From Citrus sinensis (taxonomy: Eukaryota; Streptophyta; Magnoliopsida; Sapindales; Rutaceae), in the NCBI RefSeq assembly GCF_022201045.2, contig NC_068558.1, forward strand, positions 51,935,501 to 51,999,500: a stretch of DNA of 64,000 nucleotides, read 5' to 3'. Numbering within the stretch: the stretch's first letter is position 1; every line of letters begins with the position of its first letter. This document shows positions 49,301-64,000 of this stretch, piece after piece. Below the pieces are notes generated by a model, which saw nothing but the letters and a program-made list of their open reading frames with translations, ran no database searches and was not told the origin of the DNA. A program made the translations under genes and the position numbers.

Positions 49301-50355
49301 AAAACTTCAAACTCCTTACGTTTGCGCCTCTCCTGAAACATTTCATGATGATCATGTTCCTCTGCATCAACCATCTCTGGACGCTCTGCTTCCTCACCAG
49401 CATTCTCAACTTCCTCTTCACCTTGTCCATGTTCCTCAGGAACATCTTCCATTTCTCCCTCAGCTAAATCATCCTCTTCTTCCTCACCAACATTCTCATC
49501 ATCATGTTCATCCTCTTCATTCCCTACTTCCTGAACATCCTCATGTTCTGTTTCCTTGTCATCATAATCCACCCCTCCATATTCTTCAGGTTCGTATTCA
49601 GGTTCATTATCATCCAGGTCTAACCGCTCATCCTTTTCATACTCATCTACAGACTCCTTTACCTCATCTTCTTCTGCCATTAAAAACAAAGGCAGACCAA
49701 CTAGACCAGTCAAGAAAGACTCAAATTGCTTCTTATCCTTTCCAATACTAAAAATCCATAAATTATCTCTCACAAGTCCTAAAGCTACAAAATATTGATT
49801 ATACTCAAATACTGGCTATAATTTCCATTTGTAAATACACAGTCGAAACAAAAATCTTCTCAAACTATTGGGCCTAAGCAACTTAATGGAGAACCAAAAC
49901 TGAAGCATTCAGTCACAAGGAAACCCACTAAGAAAAGCACAATTTTTCAAAAATAAGGAAAAAAATCAAAACACTACATAAATCTTTATAGGAAACATAA
50001 TTTCAAATATTTTTGACAAGGCCCCACAACCCCCACCCCCCCCCCCCCCCCCCCCGCGCGGGGAAAAAAACAAATTGATAGCGTTCGATCTGAATCAAAA
50101 TTAAACCAAAGAAAAATCGAGAAACTTACTTTGCGTCGCAGGAACCGAGCCATTGACATCGGATTTCGGTTCATCTTCAACAACAACTGGCTTATTATCA
50201 TCCTCAACAACCGCCTTTTCTTCTTCCTTCACCGGAACCTCTTCTACTTTAACTGTCTCTTCCGCGACCTCTGCCTGCTGCTTCGCCGTCCCTCTCGTAG
50301 CTCTCGCCGTCCTCCTCGGCCCCGCTGCTCCTCGTTTTACTGTTCGCGGTGGCAT
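46333..50355 (-). CDS. three-RRM hnRNP Q/R-like RNA-binding protein with acidic N-terminus and RG-rich tail
   Basis: Eleven exons in consistent phase on the - strand: 50355-50130, 49673-49114, 49025-48936, 48823-48584, 48154-47933, 47840-47546, 47465-47152, 47045-46936, 46840-46737, 46593-46517 and 46425-46333, giving 776 residues. The N-terminus MPPRTVKRGAAGPRR is basic. A Glu/Asp-rich region follows at about 40-190. RRM1 (about 196-275) has EVFVGGLDKDV and KGFAFLRFATV. RRM2 (about 280-370) has TLFLGNICKTW and RGFAFLEFSS. RRM3 (about 373-455) has TVFVDGLPASW and DFGFVTFDTH. The tail is RG-, Pro-, Tyr- and Gly-rich and ends GSGGSGSYY. This is the SYNCRIP/LIF2-like layout, so roles in mRNA processing or chromatin-linked RNA binding are plausible. 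At2g44710 is the likely Arabidopsis counterpart, from memory. Intron 1 holds a poly-C run near 50035-50055. Confidence 0.92.
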
Positions 50356-51850
50356 TATCGCCTTTATAGGAAGAATAATCCCTAACCTAATTGACAAGAA
50401 GCAGATACCCTAGAATTTGATTTGTGAAAAAGAACCCTAATTTCACCAATTTGATGTAAAGGAATGAATTAAGGAGACTAAACCAAAAAAACCCTAAATA
50501 TAAAGCGAAGCTGGATAATGTGTTTTTGCAATATAGAACTAACTGATTCTTTTCCGTGTTAAAGTCTGAAAGAGAAAACGAGTGTGTAAGTGTTTTATTG
50601 ACCACCGCTTGATCCGCTGTTGTCGGTAATTGATTTGTGAAGTTTTGGAGAAATTGATTAGGTATCTGTTATGCGTGATACAGAGGATTAAAGCTCGTCA
50701 ACGATGACTTGGAAACCAATTAATAATCGATTGTTTGGTTTTATGATGTACTTTTAACCTGAAGTATAGGATCTTGGATTTTTGTTCGTTCAGTCACCAG
50801 CATTGCAACGCGACACGTGTAAGCAGGAAGTTATAATAAAAAGAAAAATATAGAATTAGAAAAGACAAATTCCTTGTCTAAGAATTTTTTTTTAATGGAA
50901 TAAAATACAATTGCTATATTTAGCACCAGAATTTAATATTGTCCAGAATTTTTTTTTTTTACAAATTACTCACAAATTCATCTAAGAATTAATGTTAAAA
51001 AAATTCTAAAAAATTTGGAAGAATAATAGCTCCACCCACAAATTAGTGGGAGAGCAGGCAACTCCCATTCTATATATATTTATCCGTTCAAATCCAGGCC
51101 CCAGACCCAGAGTCTAATTTTATACTATAAGAAATAATTAATTTAAATTTGAAAGTTTAAACATAAATACGAAAAAAAATAATTATGTTTTTCTAAAAGA
51201 AAATATTTGTGAAAGTTCCCTCTTTTATTATATAAATATTTTTTTAGTAATGCTATTTGTACATAAAAATATAAAATTACACACTAAGAGACAAAACAAG
51301 AAACATTTCACTAAGAGACATTTATTTAGTTTAGGCTATGGCTACCGCGGAACTGTTATAAAGTAGAGAATGAATCACAGTCACGAGTACGAATCACAGC
51401 CACATACGCAAATAGATAAATAGTAAAAAAAATTATGATAACTTTAATCGTGTGGTTATAAAAGTATGATCTACCTTAGAGAATTTGATCGTGTAGTTAT
51501 GAAAGGGTGCTCTATTTTAAAGCAATTCCAACATAGTCAGAACCTATAACTTATTATATGACAGACAGTCCACAAAAATAACATTAAAAAATCATATAAA
51601 CAAAATTGACTTTTTATTGATAATACTATGTGTAAATTGAATAAGATGATTGTTTAAGGCACAAGAAAATGATTAAATAAATAAACAAATAATGTTAAAA
51701 AATCGACTATAACAAATCTTGTACTAATCATAAAAATCTTGGGTATGCTAAAGTAGAGAGAGATTGAATTGATTTTTTTTTTTTTTTCACAAAGAGATTC
51801 AATTGATCTAATAAATTAAAAAAAGAAAAAGAAAAAATAATATCCATTTT
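50356..51850. other. intergenic region upstream of the RRM gene and downstream of the glycosyltransferase gene
   Basis: The first 300 bases hold the RRM leader and promoter, with a telo-box listed separately. The rest is AT-rich and without exons, with T runs and the glycosyltransferase 3' flank. No transposon ends were recognised. Confidence 0.55.
50489..50497 (+). promoter_or_regulatory. telo-box (AAACCCTAA) upstream of the RRM gene
   Basis: AAACCCTAA lies about 135 bases upstream of the RRM start codon, and a related ACCCTAA occurs near 50430. Telo-boxes are common near the start of plant genes for translation and RNA metabolism. The function here is inferred from the motif alone. Confidence 0.45.
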
Positions 51851-54335
51851 CTAATTAGAAGTGTTGTGTTCCTGTTTCCAGGAATTTTTACAAGCGTTGT
51901 GCGGGGACCACCGATAGGTCATGGTTTTGTTACGACCCATGGTTGGGTATTTAGCTTTCAGCGCCGTGAAACGCTTCCAGTCACGCAGAACAAACTTGAG
52001 ATCACTGACTTTAGCATCGATATGACGACAACAATTGGAATGCACGGTGGTCACAGACCAAATATTTTTGCTATCCTGACAGAACCCACTGAAATACTGT
52101 GTGTCCAGAAATTTAACCCGCATGCCCAATTGCTTAAAGATGCCTTTTCTCATCAACTCCAGCAGCACGTCTTGCTCTTTCATGCCCGTGGAGTTATCCT
52201 TCATGCCGTACCATTTGCTGAATAAATCGATGGTTCTGTTGTTTGATCTGATGAAATAGAAGCCTGTGTTGATTAAATTCTTTTGCGATCGCGGGTCCCC
52301 GTTGTATTCGTCAACGCTGATTTGGAGATCTTCAGATTCGTTTTTGTCCAGCATCATAAACGGATTCCTCATCCACATCACGTCAGTGTCCTGCAGTGAT
52401 TTCCAGTGCCCAAAAGCAATGTATAACGAAAACGGTCTTGTTTACATACATATATGTGTAAATAAATGTAATGTAATGTTACTTAAAATAAAACCCAAGA
52501 ATTTAATTTTGATGATGTTTCATTGACTAATGTTAATTGCCTCCCGTTCGCCCAAGACACAAGGGAGCCAGTGAAAATCTCAACCAGTATTATCAGGTGC
52601 TGCAACACAGAAGTCAAAGTTCAAACTATTATCTATCCTTCAAGTGCAGCACATGGCTAGAAAATGAGAAGACAATAAGGTCAAGGGTACCCGAGTATCT
52701 CATAGACTAGAGATGGCAAAGTAACAAACCATGGCAATAATTTCAAAATTCAATCCTGAATACACGAAAATCAAATCAGTTTGCGTTGCAGACGGTCTCC
52801 AAAACAAGTCTTTACAAGTTCAAAGTTTTACGCCGTGGGGATTGTTGACCACGGCAAGTTACTCTGTTTGATGACCACGGCGAGTTGAATCATTGCCTTG
52901 TAGACATTTGCTTCAATGGTGAAATTGGACTGTTGACAAATCCCTAGTAATTTTCAGCCCGGCTGCTAACCTAAGACATGAAAATAGTTTCGGCCGCCAT
53001 AATTACTCGGTGGATTTTTGAAATGAATGGTCAGGAATCTAGATGGTCATGACTCATGAAAGAGTCGCACAATCCATGAGTACCCGACTATTCAGTTAAA
53101 ATATCTTGGAATTTCATGTGCCGAACAGCCAATCGGCCGATAACTCAACCTTAACTTTTGGAGAACAAATATTAAAATAACCCACTGACATTCCCCCACG
53201 TGTCAAGAATCCCCGACTGGCACAGAATCCTCCCCGTGAATGAACTTAAAAAACACCGGGCAAAGACAAAGTCAAAATAATTTAAAACGCCCAACTGCAG
53301 TTGATTTTATTAATTAAACCTAACCGCCTGCGGCACCCCCACAACCCCCAACCCCCAATCCCGATCGCAGCATTAACCTATCTTGAACCCCAAGCAACTG
53401 AACAACCTTAATTTACAAATCAAAATTAAAAATAATAATTGGCAATTTAGCATTGCATGCAATAATAATAATAATAATAATAGTGATATGCAAAAGGAAT
53501 GTTATAAAAAAAAAAAAAAATACCGTGAAGATGAAGCTGTATCCACGTTTAAGAACATCAAGCAATAAATTAGTCCTCCTCCACATCATCTTGATGAAAT
53601 CTTGAGACATGTAAACTTTCTCAGTAGCGAAATCAACGCCGTCCGTCAGTAATCGGTAACAATGCAGACGCTTAAAGAGGCAGCGATCATAGGCCGTCTG
53701 ATCGACAGCGACAATGAGTAGATTATCGAGCAACGGGCGTGTCCCTTCGCCTAACCAAAAACTCTCCAAGAAGAGATCCAGCATTGTCGTATCAGCCTTA
53801 ATGCTTTGCTCCACATAAGCCCGGTTCACCACCGCGATTATAACTGTCTTGTTCGGCATTGCCGCTTCTTCCAATGCCAATTCGAGTTCATCTATCGGAA
53901 GCTTGATCGTTTTCTGCAAAAAGTTTCTTGTTTTATTTTATTTTTTAATCATTAAATATTAATCTAGACATGCACGCACATAATACTACCGGTATAATTA
54001 ATTAATTAATTAATGACCGATCATATACCCAAATATACAATAACTGTAATAATCAAAATATTAAAAAAAAATGATGATGATGATGATGATGATGATGATC
54101 ACAAATGAAAGTTTATTTGTTCACTTACGAGTCTGGTATGCGGGCAGATGCGTTGGGGTTTTTGGTACGGTAACAAAGGGTTTGATCTCGACGGAGACCA
54201 GATGCAAATATAAAGGACCCCTGCGAAGAGAAGAGAGACGATGAACAAATTTCCCAGAGATATTTTGGAATAATCCATCTGGCATAATAACTGTTTCATA
54301 GGATTTGGATCTCTCATGCTATTTGCTTCTTTCAT
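51851..54335 (-). CDS. Golgi-type nucleotide-diphospho-sugar transferase (At4g15970-like, GT77-type fold)
   Basis: Three exons on the - strand, all phase 0: 54335-54129, 53913-53524 and 52390-51851, giving 378 residues. From the ATG at 54335 (MKEANSMRDPNPMKQ) a short cytosolic part precedes a hydrophobic anchor at about 26-46 (LGNLFIVSLLFAGVLYICIW), so a type II membrane protein is expected. The family signatures as I remember them are LEEAAMPNKTVIIAVVNRAY, LDLFLESFWLGEGT, MMWRRTNLL and GYSFIFT, then the DxD-type metal and nucleotide-sugar site DTDVMWMRNPF split by intron 2. Later come NTGFYFIRSNNRTIDLF, KEQDVLLELM, FLDTQYFSGFC and HSNCCRHIDAKVSDL. The donor and acceptor sugars are not known. 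An in-frame Met at residue 7 is an alternative start. Confidence 0.9.
54071..54099. repeat. (ATG)n microsatellite in glycosyltransferase intron 1
   Basis: About nine ATG/GAT units within the intron between exons 1 and 2 of the - strand glycosyltransferase gene. Confidence 0.9.
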
Positions 54336-54720
54336 GATTCACATATGTAATGTATTTACGCTGTATGTGATCAAAAGACGATCGATCACTGAAGAAAACT
54401 GTAAGGTTTTGATGGGTCTAATATTTTCAACGATCTGCTTTGAGAAAGAGAATCAAGGAGAGGAATTAATGACGAGTAGAATGATCATGCAGATGCAATG
54501 ATGCTGATGAGAAGACTGAGATTGGAGGTCCCATTAAATTCGCATCGCTTTCATTTTAGTTTTGCTTGTATGTATGTATTATTCTTTACAGCTACCTACA
54601 ATTACAACAAATACACATTATAAATACTTTTTTCAAGCTACGTGTTCTGTAAATTTAGAATTTTGATTAATTTGGAATCTCCAAGTCTTACTCTTTTTTT
54701 TTTTTTTTTTACAATTAAGG

Positions 54721-54834
<114 letters not shown>

Positions 54835-56888
54835 TTGTGATTCAAAATACCCTTTAGTGCTATATATATATATTCACAATACTTTTGCATTACGGATACT
54901 GATTTTGCATGGTCCTTGAAATACACGGTAGCCTCAAATTTAAATTGATATGGAATCAACCTAGTACTTATTTCAATAAGCTCAAATACTAATCCGACTA
55001 TTTATTAATTAATTGTACCAATAGCTAGCTTGTGTAACATTATTCTCATAGATTTTATAAAATCTGTATAAATAGTTAGTTGTTTAAATTTAAAAATTTA
55101 ATTATCATAATTTTGACAAATCCAAAGGTGGCCAATTGGTTCGTGTTGGCCTCACATGTCTTGATAAGATATTACATCTATGTAGATATTTGTACATGTA
55201 TTAGGCCAATGCTATGTGACAGTGTCTCACATAAAAGTTGCATCTAAACAATTCAAAATAATTATATATACAACTAAACACACTTGAACTTGTTGGGTGC
55301 AATACTTATGTTGATGTATGTCACATATATGTATTGTACGTATTTCGGAATTAGGACGAGTCATATGATATTATCCCAGGTTATTCTGTGGCCAATTCTG
55401 TAGCTTAGTTGAAGCTTATCCAAAAACGTACACGAACAGTTAATCCAGCCATGAGAGTATTAGTTTATGGGGAACTATCTGATGATGCCACGCAAGTTGT
55501 GGTTATTATTATGTAATTTATTAGTTAGTAATTAGAGTCCCAAACATCTTTGCTTTCAGCTTTGGTCAAACTTTATATATTATGTTGGACACGCATCTTT
55601 GTGATTTAATATTTGAAAAAATTTTGCACAAAATTTGGAGTAATTTTCGTAGGGCAAATTCTATTTCCACGGCGGGCACCCCAGAAAATTGGTATGTCCC
55701 AAGATAGGAAATTAAAAATTGTTTGGACTTTGAAGGATGTTACTTGTCACTCTCACTTGATTTATGATTATGCTTAAGTGAAAGTTTCCACAATAGCAGA
55801 TTTGAAGATCGATTTGGTTCTTTGTTTTTTGTTTTTTTTGTTTTTTTTTTTTTGGTTCTTTGTTATTTGCTGAGCTCTATCGATGGCAATCCAATAATAT
55901 AAATTAATTAGGTATTTAAAGTCTACGATAACACCATTAATGCAATAATTTTATACCAAAGTGAGGTCATTTTCGCGATCAGCAGTATTATGATCTATGT
56001 TTGGTTACGCTTTGGGGATAAAATAAATTGGATGTATATATCCTGTCCTTTTTTTTTTTCTTTTTCTACATGACTCAAAGCTTATACAAACAGTTATACA
56101 TTCATTTTGTTGATGATAGAAATTATAAAATAGTGAAATAAAATTGCTTCTATTCGGGAAGTACTTTATCGTTTTGTTTAACCATGGCTCTTGGGCATCA
56201 AAACGACTTGCAAAAATTCCAAATCTGTATTATTGAGAAATTTTAATATATTAGAAATACCATATGATGATATGACACGTGTGTATTTATTTTAAAAAAT
56301 CATCTTACAAGTAGTGATTATATTAAATTTAATTACACATGTCATGCATACATAACTTATCGTACCCTAACTCCCCAACCCCCCCCCCCCCCCCGAAAAT
56401 GGCAATTAAGGAGTTCTATTGCTCTTGTATCTTTTGTGAAGGAAGGACACTCGTATCTTTCGTGAAGAAAAATTAATTGCAACATTGATACGGTAGTTAA
56501 TTTGATGAGGAATTCTATAATATATTAAAAGTAATACAATCATATATGATATGTGTAATTGAATTTAATTCTACAATTTTAGAATTTCTCCTAATTTAAG
56601 AATCTCTTCTAGCATGTAATCATTTGTGAGATGATCCATTGGTTCCTATTTGAAAGAGTCTACTAGAAGATTATTTGGATTTTCCCAAATATTTGTTCAT
56701 GTAACCTTTTGTATTTTTATTTCCCTTCTATTTTGTTTTACTAAAATTTCCACAATTTACTAATGGGTCTTTGGTTGAATGAGAGAGGCCTTATACTTAC
56801 AATGGTAAGTACAACGATTCAAGCTTCCATAAGAGCTTTATGGAGTTTAGTTTCAGTACTCTCTCAATTATCAACTAATTAAGTGGAG

Positions 56889-57150
56889 ACAATCGCTCTC
56901 TGACAAAGTGTGAATGAAGTAAGCACCCCTTGAATATTAAAAAAAGTTTAAATTACAATCTCTCTCTTATGAAATGTGAATGGAGTAAGCACCTCTCGAA
57001 TATTAGAGAATGTTTAAATTACAATCTCTCTCTTACGAAATGTGAATGAAGTAGGCATCCCTCGAATATTAGAGAATGTTTAAATTACAATCTCTTTCTT
57101 ATGAAATGTGAACGAAGTAGGCACCTCTCAAATATTAAAGATGATTTAAA
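56889..57150. repeat. 66-bp minisatellite, four units
   Basis: Units start at 56889, 56955, 57021 and 57087. Each reads roughly ACAATCTCTCTCTTATGAAA, then TGTGAATGAAGTAGGCACC, CTCGAATATTAGAGAATG and TTTAAATT. The inner units are most alike and the outer two are diverged, as expected of an expanding tandem array. No coding frame persists through it. Confidence 0.9.
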
Positions 57151-57704
57151 GTATCTGAGCAAGTGTTTCAATGTGTCAATGTATAGCAATAGTCCCAATT
57201 GTATAGCATGATTGTAAATATTAATTGTAATATCTGGTGTAATATCAATAATAATATGTGTATAATAGAATTTAAAAAAATTCCACAATTCAATAAAAAA
57301 TTACTTTGAAAATTACGATAATTTGCCTTCTATTAAATGAATAGCATGTCAGATTTAGGATGAATTTAATTCTCAAGATAAGTTCTGATACATGTAATAT
57401 TATCGAACAAAAAAAAGTTTGGGGCAGATTCTTAAATTATGAGAACTATCCAAACTTCATATAATCATTATCTAAAATAAAAAAGATCGAAAAAAATATA
57501 TATAGACAACAAAGTGCAATTTCATAAGTAAATTGATTAAGAGAATCCAGAACACATTAAACCACAGCTCAAATATTATTATACATAGATATGATGAACC
57601 ATCAAGAGAAGTCACCCAAAAGAAGCAAAGAATGAATCATAATGCACAAAAGACAGAGGAGCATAGCCATTAACTCGACATGGACAACACCTAATGGAAA
57701 TTGA

Positions 57705-60242
<2,538 letters not shown>

Positions 60243-61283
60243 TTTACAGCTGCCCCATAAACAACTTCACTGAAGCAAGACTGGGCTACCTCTTTGTTCC
60301 CTCAGAGTCAGTGTCACAGAGAGAGTTGGTCTCAAGTTTTTATGCAGAGGGAATTAAGGACCAAAGAGCAAATGCAAAATACGTCTAACTTCGCAATTTT
60401 GTTTGAGCTTGAGATGAGAGGGAGAAGCGTAAAGAAATGGGATGGGTTGGGGTCGCTTTAATTTGAGCTGTCAGAGAGGCAAACTGGAAATTAAAAGCTC
60501 AAAGATTACCATTTGAACAGTATTATTGGATTTTACACTACCCTACCCCACCCCACCGATGTCCATGTTTCTGCATATCAACCATCGTATTTGAGTGCGA
60601 TAAATTTTCTCCGCTCTCTACGCGCCTTGACATGCCCTTGCACCTTCAGTATTAGAAAAATTAGAAATTGAAAATCTTTTGAAGTTTGCTATTTTGCTAA
60701 TTTTTTTCTAGCCGTGCTGTGTCACTGTGTGTGCTTGTACCGAAAGTAGATGTTCTCGGACTTAAAAAGGGCACGTGCGCGTGGCACGTCAATATCCCGT
60801 CACAGTGGAATGAATCATCTGGGTCTCAACTCCCAACCAGGCTCATTTTAAATTTCCCAGGAGCACGAGAGTCACGTTCCAACACGCGCTTTGCGAAAAT
60901 TTGAATGACAAGTAATGGTTGGGCCGGTAGTTGTCATTTGTCTTCGGTCCAATATGATTATTATTACCATTGTACCCTCCAAAATCCTCTAAAAATTGAA
61001 TTCTTTTTTTAATTGTACTCTACCTAAAACCAAATGCATCATCTTTTTCTTTCTTTCTTTCTTTTTACTAATCATTGTTTTCATTTGTAAATCTTCTTTC
61101 CTTCTTAAAATTTCTTTTGTCTTGATATCTTTATTTTTCTCTTAAAATTTTCTTTTTTACCAAAAGATTTAAGCAGTCTTTAAATTTACACCAACTCTCC
61201 AACGATTAAGATAAATAATAATAATAATGCATTAAATTTGTGTAAACCAATTGTACATATTGAAGGGGGAGAGAAAAGAAAAA

Positions 61284-61489
61284 GTTTATGATGATAGAGA
61301 TATAAATTATTATATAAATTTATTTTAAACAGATTAACTTAGCCTAAGTTTATTGGTTGAATAAAAATATAAAATAATTAAAATAAATTATGTGGGCCAG
61401 TTGTTATTTGATCCAAACAATTGAATTATACTACATCAAGTGTACAAAATAAAATGGAATAGGACAGTTTGTAACTCTACCTTTACTTA
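61284..61489. mobile_element. diverged MITE of the 42906-43107 family
   Basis: Collinear with the intact element: the ATTGGTTGAATAAAAATATA core, AAAATAAATTATGTGGG, GTTATTTGATCCAA, TGTACAAAATAAA and GTTTGTAACT arms occur in the same order and spacing. It is more diverged, and no clean target duplication was seen. Confidence 0.6.
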
Positions 61490-61654
61490 TAAAATAACAC
61501 ATTGATGAGAGAGAAATTATAACTGAAGTTATTCTATTTGTATTTGTCCAAATACAAATACAAACCATTAATTAATACATATTGAGAGTAGTGAGAAGAT
61601 TGGTGTTATAAGCACCCCCTCAATCAACCGTATAAAATCCATCACTTGTGCAAT

Positions 61655-62440
61655 TAGGAAAATGACACTCATATAACATTAAGTGCAACGCGTGGCACTG
61701 AATAGTGCGTTTTGAGTTGAATATAAGTTCAACTCAAAACCAGTTCCTCACACAAGTCTCACGTTGCTCATGCGCAAAACACAACCCTCTCCATGACCCT
61801 TTCCATCGGCCCACGCACAAAACCAGTTCCTCACACAAGTCTCACGTCGCTCGCACACAAAACACAACCCTCTCTGTCGGCTCACGCACTAAACCAGCTC
61901 GGATCCTTTGCACTCTTATGCCTGTTGCAACTCATATTTTCTTGCATAATCATCCCAAAATCAGCAATTCATGAAGTGTATATATATAAAAGGTCTCACA
62001 AATATCAAACAACAAAACAACATTTTTCAATTTCCAATCGCAAGTTTTAACAGATACTGTCAACAAAAATTAACACAAAACAAGCTAAATCTTCACAAAT
62101 TCATAATCACCACAACCAAATTTTGAATAAATAAAGCAAATTACCTCAACAAATTGATTACAGCAGCTGAGGACGAATGAAATGAAGGTAAGAAAGTGAA
62201 GGTGAGGCGAGAGAGTAAGACACTGTGAGGGAGAGTCGATGGTCAAAGGCACCGTTGTGGTGTGTGAGAATTTGCTAGTCATATTTGGCTTAAGTGAGCT
62301 GTGGATTTAATGGGAATCAAGGGGAGAGTGCAACAACATCTACCTTGTGTTCAACAATAGCATTTTATATTATGCTCAAAACGCATCGTTCGGTGCTTAA
62401 TGTTGTGCTATATGTTGTGAGAATATCAGAACCGATGCAA
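61655..62440. mobile_element. possible non-autonomous TIR element with internal tandem repeat
   Basis: AACATTAAG at 61676 and TGCGTTTTGAG at 61706 recur inverted at 62396-62404 and 62375-62385, with an 11-bp spacing difference and weaker similarity outward. A perfect 13-bp-arm hairpin (GTTTTGAGTTGAA and its inverse, 6-base loop) lies at 61709-61740. No transposase was found and exact ends were not fixed. Confidence 0.4.
61736..61890. repeat. two-unit tandem repeat of about 83 bp
   Basis: AAAACCAGTTCCTCACACAA begins both units at about 61736 and 61820, each followed by GTCTCACGT(T/C)GCTC, AAAACACAACCCTCTC and CCACGCAC-like or TCACGCAC-like ends. The second unit is about 12 bp shorter. A third unit start (AAACCAGCTCGG) follows. 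Confidence 0.8.
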
Positions 62441-64000
62441 TTATAGTAAAAGATAAAATTATCTAACTAAACCCATTGTTCCCTTTCTCTCTCTCAAAAG
62501 TCAACTCTTTCGTTCGTAATCTCAATATCAAATTGATGAATACAATGATTACTGAATTTGGATCTAACAATAAATTTTTTGAAGATAATTACTCCATAAG
62601 GTAACGCAAAAGTTCAACCGTGCAAGTCGCAAACTTGGTTCTCTAAAATCCAAAAAAAAAATTGTTAAAAGATCATTCAAATAAATTAATCGCTTATGTA
62701 GTTGTACAATTTACACTAGTGTTTTTAATGAATTCCTTTCAATCTTTATAATAAAATTCTTAAAAATCAAAAGGAGCAAATAAGATCGTTACAAAATCCC
62801 ATTTATGTGAACATAGTTCTATTACTAGTTGAAATTATATAAAAGGACAAACTGAATTGAATTAAATTAAAAATATCTTTACACCCAATTATGAAGCCTA
62901 TTATCTTTAAATTTTAGGATTCGTTTAGTATAGTTTTTTAAGTAAAACATATTTAAGTAGAGCTTTTACCCAAAGAATTTTCGTTGTTTGGTTGTGAATG
63001 AAATCTTTTATTAAAAGTTATAAATTTATTTTAATATATAAGTTTTTTAAAGTTATGTTATGAAAAGAATAAAATAAGATTTTCAAATAAGTAGATGATA
63101 TTTTAGATATTTTAACATTAAAAAAAAGACTTTTCAACTCTACTCTCAAAAGGCCAAAATTTGAGCTTTGTTAGAGACAAAATAATTTATTTAAGCTTCA
63201 AAAGCCCTACTAAAAAAACCAAATAACACGAAAAAATTTGATAAGATCTTATAGAATTAAATAAGTACTTATAACTATTGGATAAGTCATACCAAATAAA
63301 CACTTAATATATGATATACTTTTTTTTTTATAAAATCATAATTATTTTGAAACAATGAAGAAATAAATTATCTAATGATTAATCCTTATTATGAAAAAGT
63401 ATATTTAAAATTTAATTAATTTATTCTAGATGATAAACACTATTGTATCTTTTGTTCTTTTATGTAATTTTGGTTAAGAGAAAAGCTATGATTTGGCAAA
63501 AAAGTCCGGGCCGGCCCAAGCCCAGGCCCGACCCTCACACACCAAGAAAAAAAAAAGCTCGGACAAAGTCCATGCCTACTATTTTTTTAAAAAAATAATT
63601 TTATAAATTAGAATAATATAATTAAAATTGAAAATTCATTTAAAAATAAAAAGAAAACTTAAATTCTTAACTTATAAATCAATTATGATTCAAAAAAGCT
63701 AAAATTATGATACTAAATTCTCTATTTTGTGTCAATTAATTAAGAGAGCGTTTGAATTAGAAAATACAGTATTAAAGAAAATTAAAATTATGAGCTTTTA
63801 TTTACTTATTTATTATTTTAGTTTAAAATATTTATTTTATTTTATTTATTTATGATTGTAATAACTTGTTGATTATTAATTTATTTTAAATTTACAATAA
63901 TTTAAAAAATTAAAATAAATAAATAAAACCTAAGTCCGGCCCGAGCCCGTACACTTAATTAATAATGGGCTTAAATCCGAGCTTGAAAAAGCCTGGTCCA

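Larger units (their letters stand above)
60243..64000. other. right-end intergenic region with transposon remnants
   Basis: No gene was found. The first 200 bases would be the ROP leader and promoter. A diverged MITE lies at about 61284-61489, a larger terminal-inverted-repeat-like element at about 61655-62440 with an internal 83-bp tandem repeat, and GC-rich GGCCCG-type words near 63505-63535 and 63930-63950 that may be ends of another element running off the window. 62450-63480 is AT-rich with no clear structure. Confidence 0.5.

Noticed and set aside
62925-63310. Possible MITE with GTTTAGTAT and ATTTGGTAT-like inverted ends
   Set aside because: The end match is weak (about half the bases), and no target duplication was found.

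Overview
This window is plant nuclear DNA from a eudicot. It has compact GT-AG introns, AT-rich intergenic DNA, many microsatellites and small terminal-inverted-repeat DNA elements. Its protein families are plant-specific in form: a P-type PPR protein, a U/P-type cyclin, a trihelix factor and a ROP GTPase. A rosid, possibly of the Citrus type, is a guess from overall protein feel and is not proven. No rRNA, tRNA, CRISPR array or LTR retroelement was recognised.

Layout. (1) 1-5849, + strand: the 3' exons of an ALG12-type ER mannosyltransferase, then a complete two-exon PPR gene. (2) 8163-41849: a head-to-tail tandem duplication of about 16.84 kb. Each unit carries, on the + strand, a CYCU4-type cyclin, a single-exon trihelix transcription factor and a seven-exon COX10 (haem O synthase), and on the - strand the tail of a cyclophilin-like gene. 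The two units encode identical cyclin, trihelix and COX10 proteins. (3) 40407-42569, - strand: the only complete copy of the cyclophilin-like gene. It straddles the outer end of the duplication. The matching copy in unit 1 (23565-25006) is cut within exon 2 and carries two frameshifts. (4) 46333-50355, - strand: an eleven-exon, three-RRM hnRNP-type protein with an acidic N-terminal region and an RG/GYS-rich tail. (5) 51851-54335, - strand: a type II membrane nucleotide-diphospho-sugar transferase (At4g15970-like). (6) 57705-60242, - strand: a ROP/RAC small GTPase locus with a damaged P-loop, a damaged switch II aspartate and a lost splice acceptor, probably a decaying gene. (7) 60243-64000: intergenic DNA with small transposon remnants.

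From memory of Arabidopsis gene order, the left pair resembles At1g02145-At1g02150. The COX10, ROP8, RRM, trihelix and CYCU4;1 set resembles the At2g44520-At2g44740 interval. The window therefore seems to join two ancestral gene blocks near 6-8 kb. The genes do not form a pathway: they cover N-glycan assembly, organelle RNA metabolism, cell-cycle control, transcription, haem A synthesis, RNA binding, glycosylation and Rho signalling.

The main anomaly is the tandem duplication. Apart from simple-sequence tracts, nearly all differences between the two units are single-base indels, and they lie at the unit ends. This equals clustering around the internal junction at about 25005. That pattern fits either a very young duplication or an assembly join with an unpolished seam.
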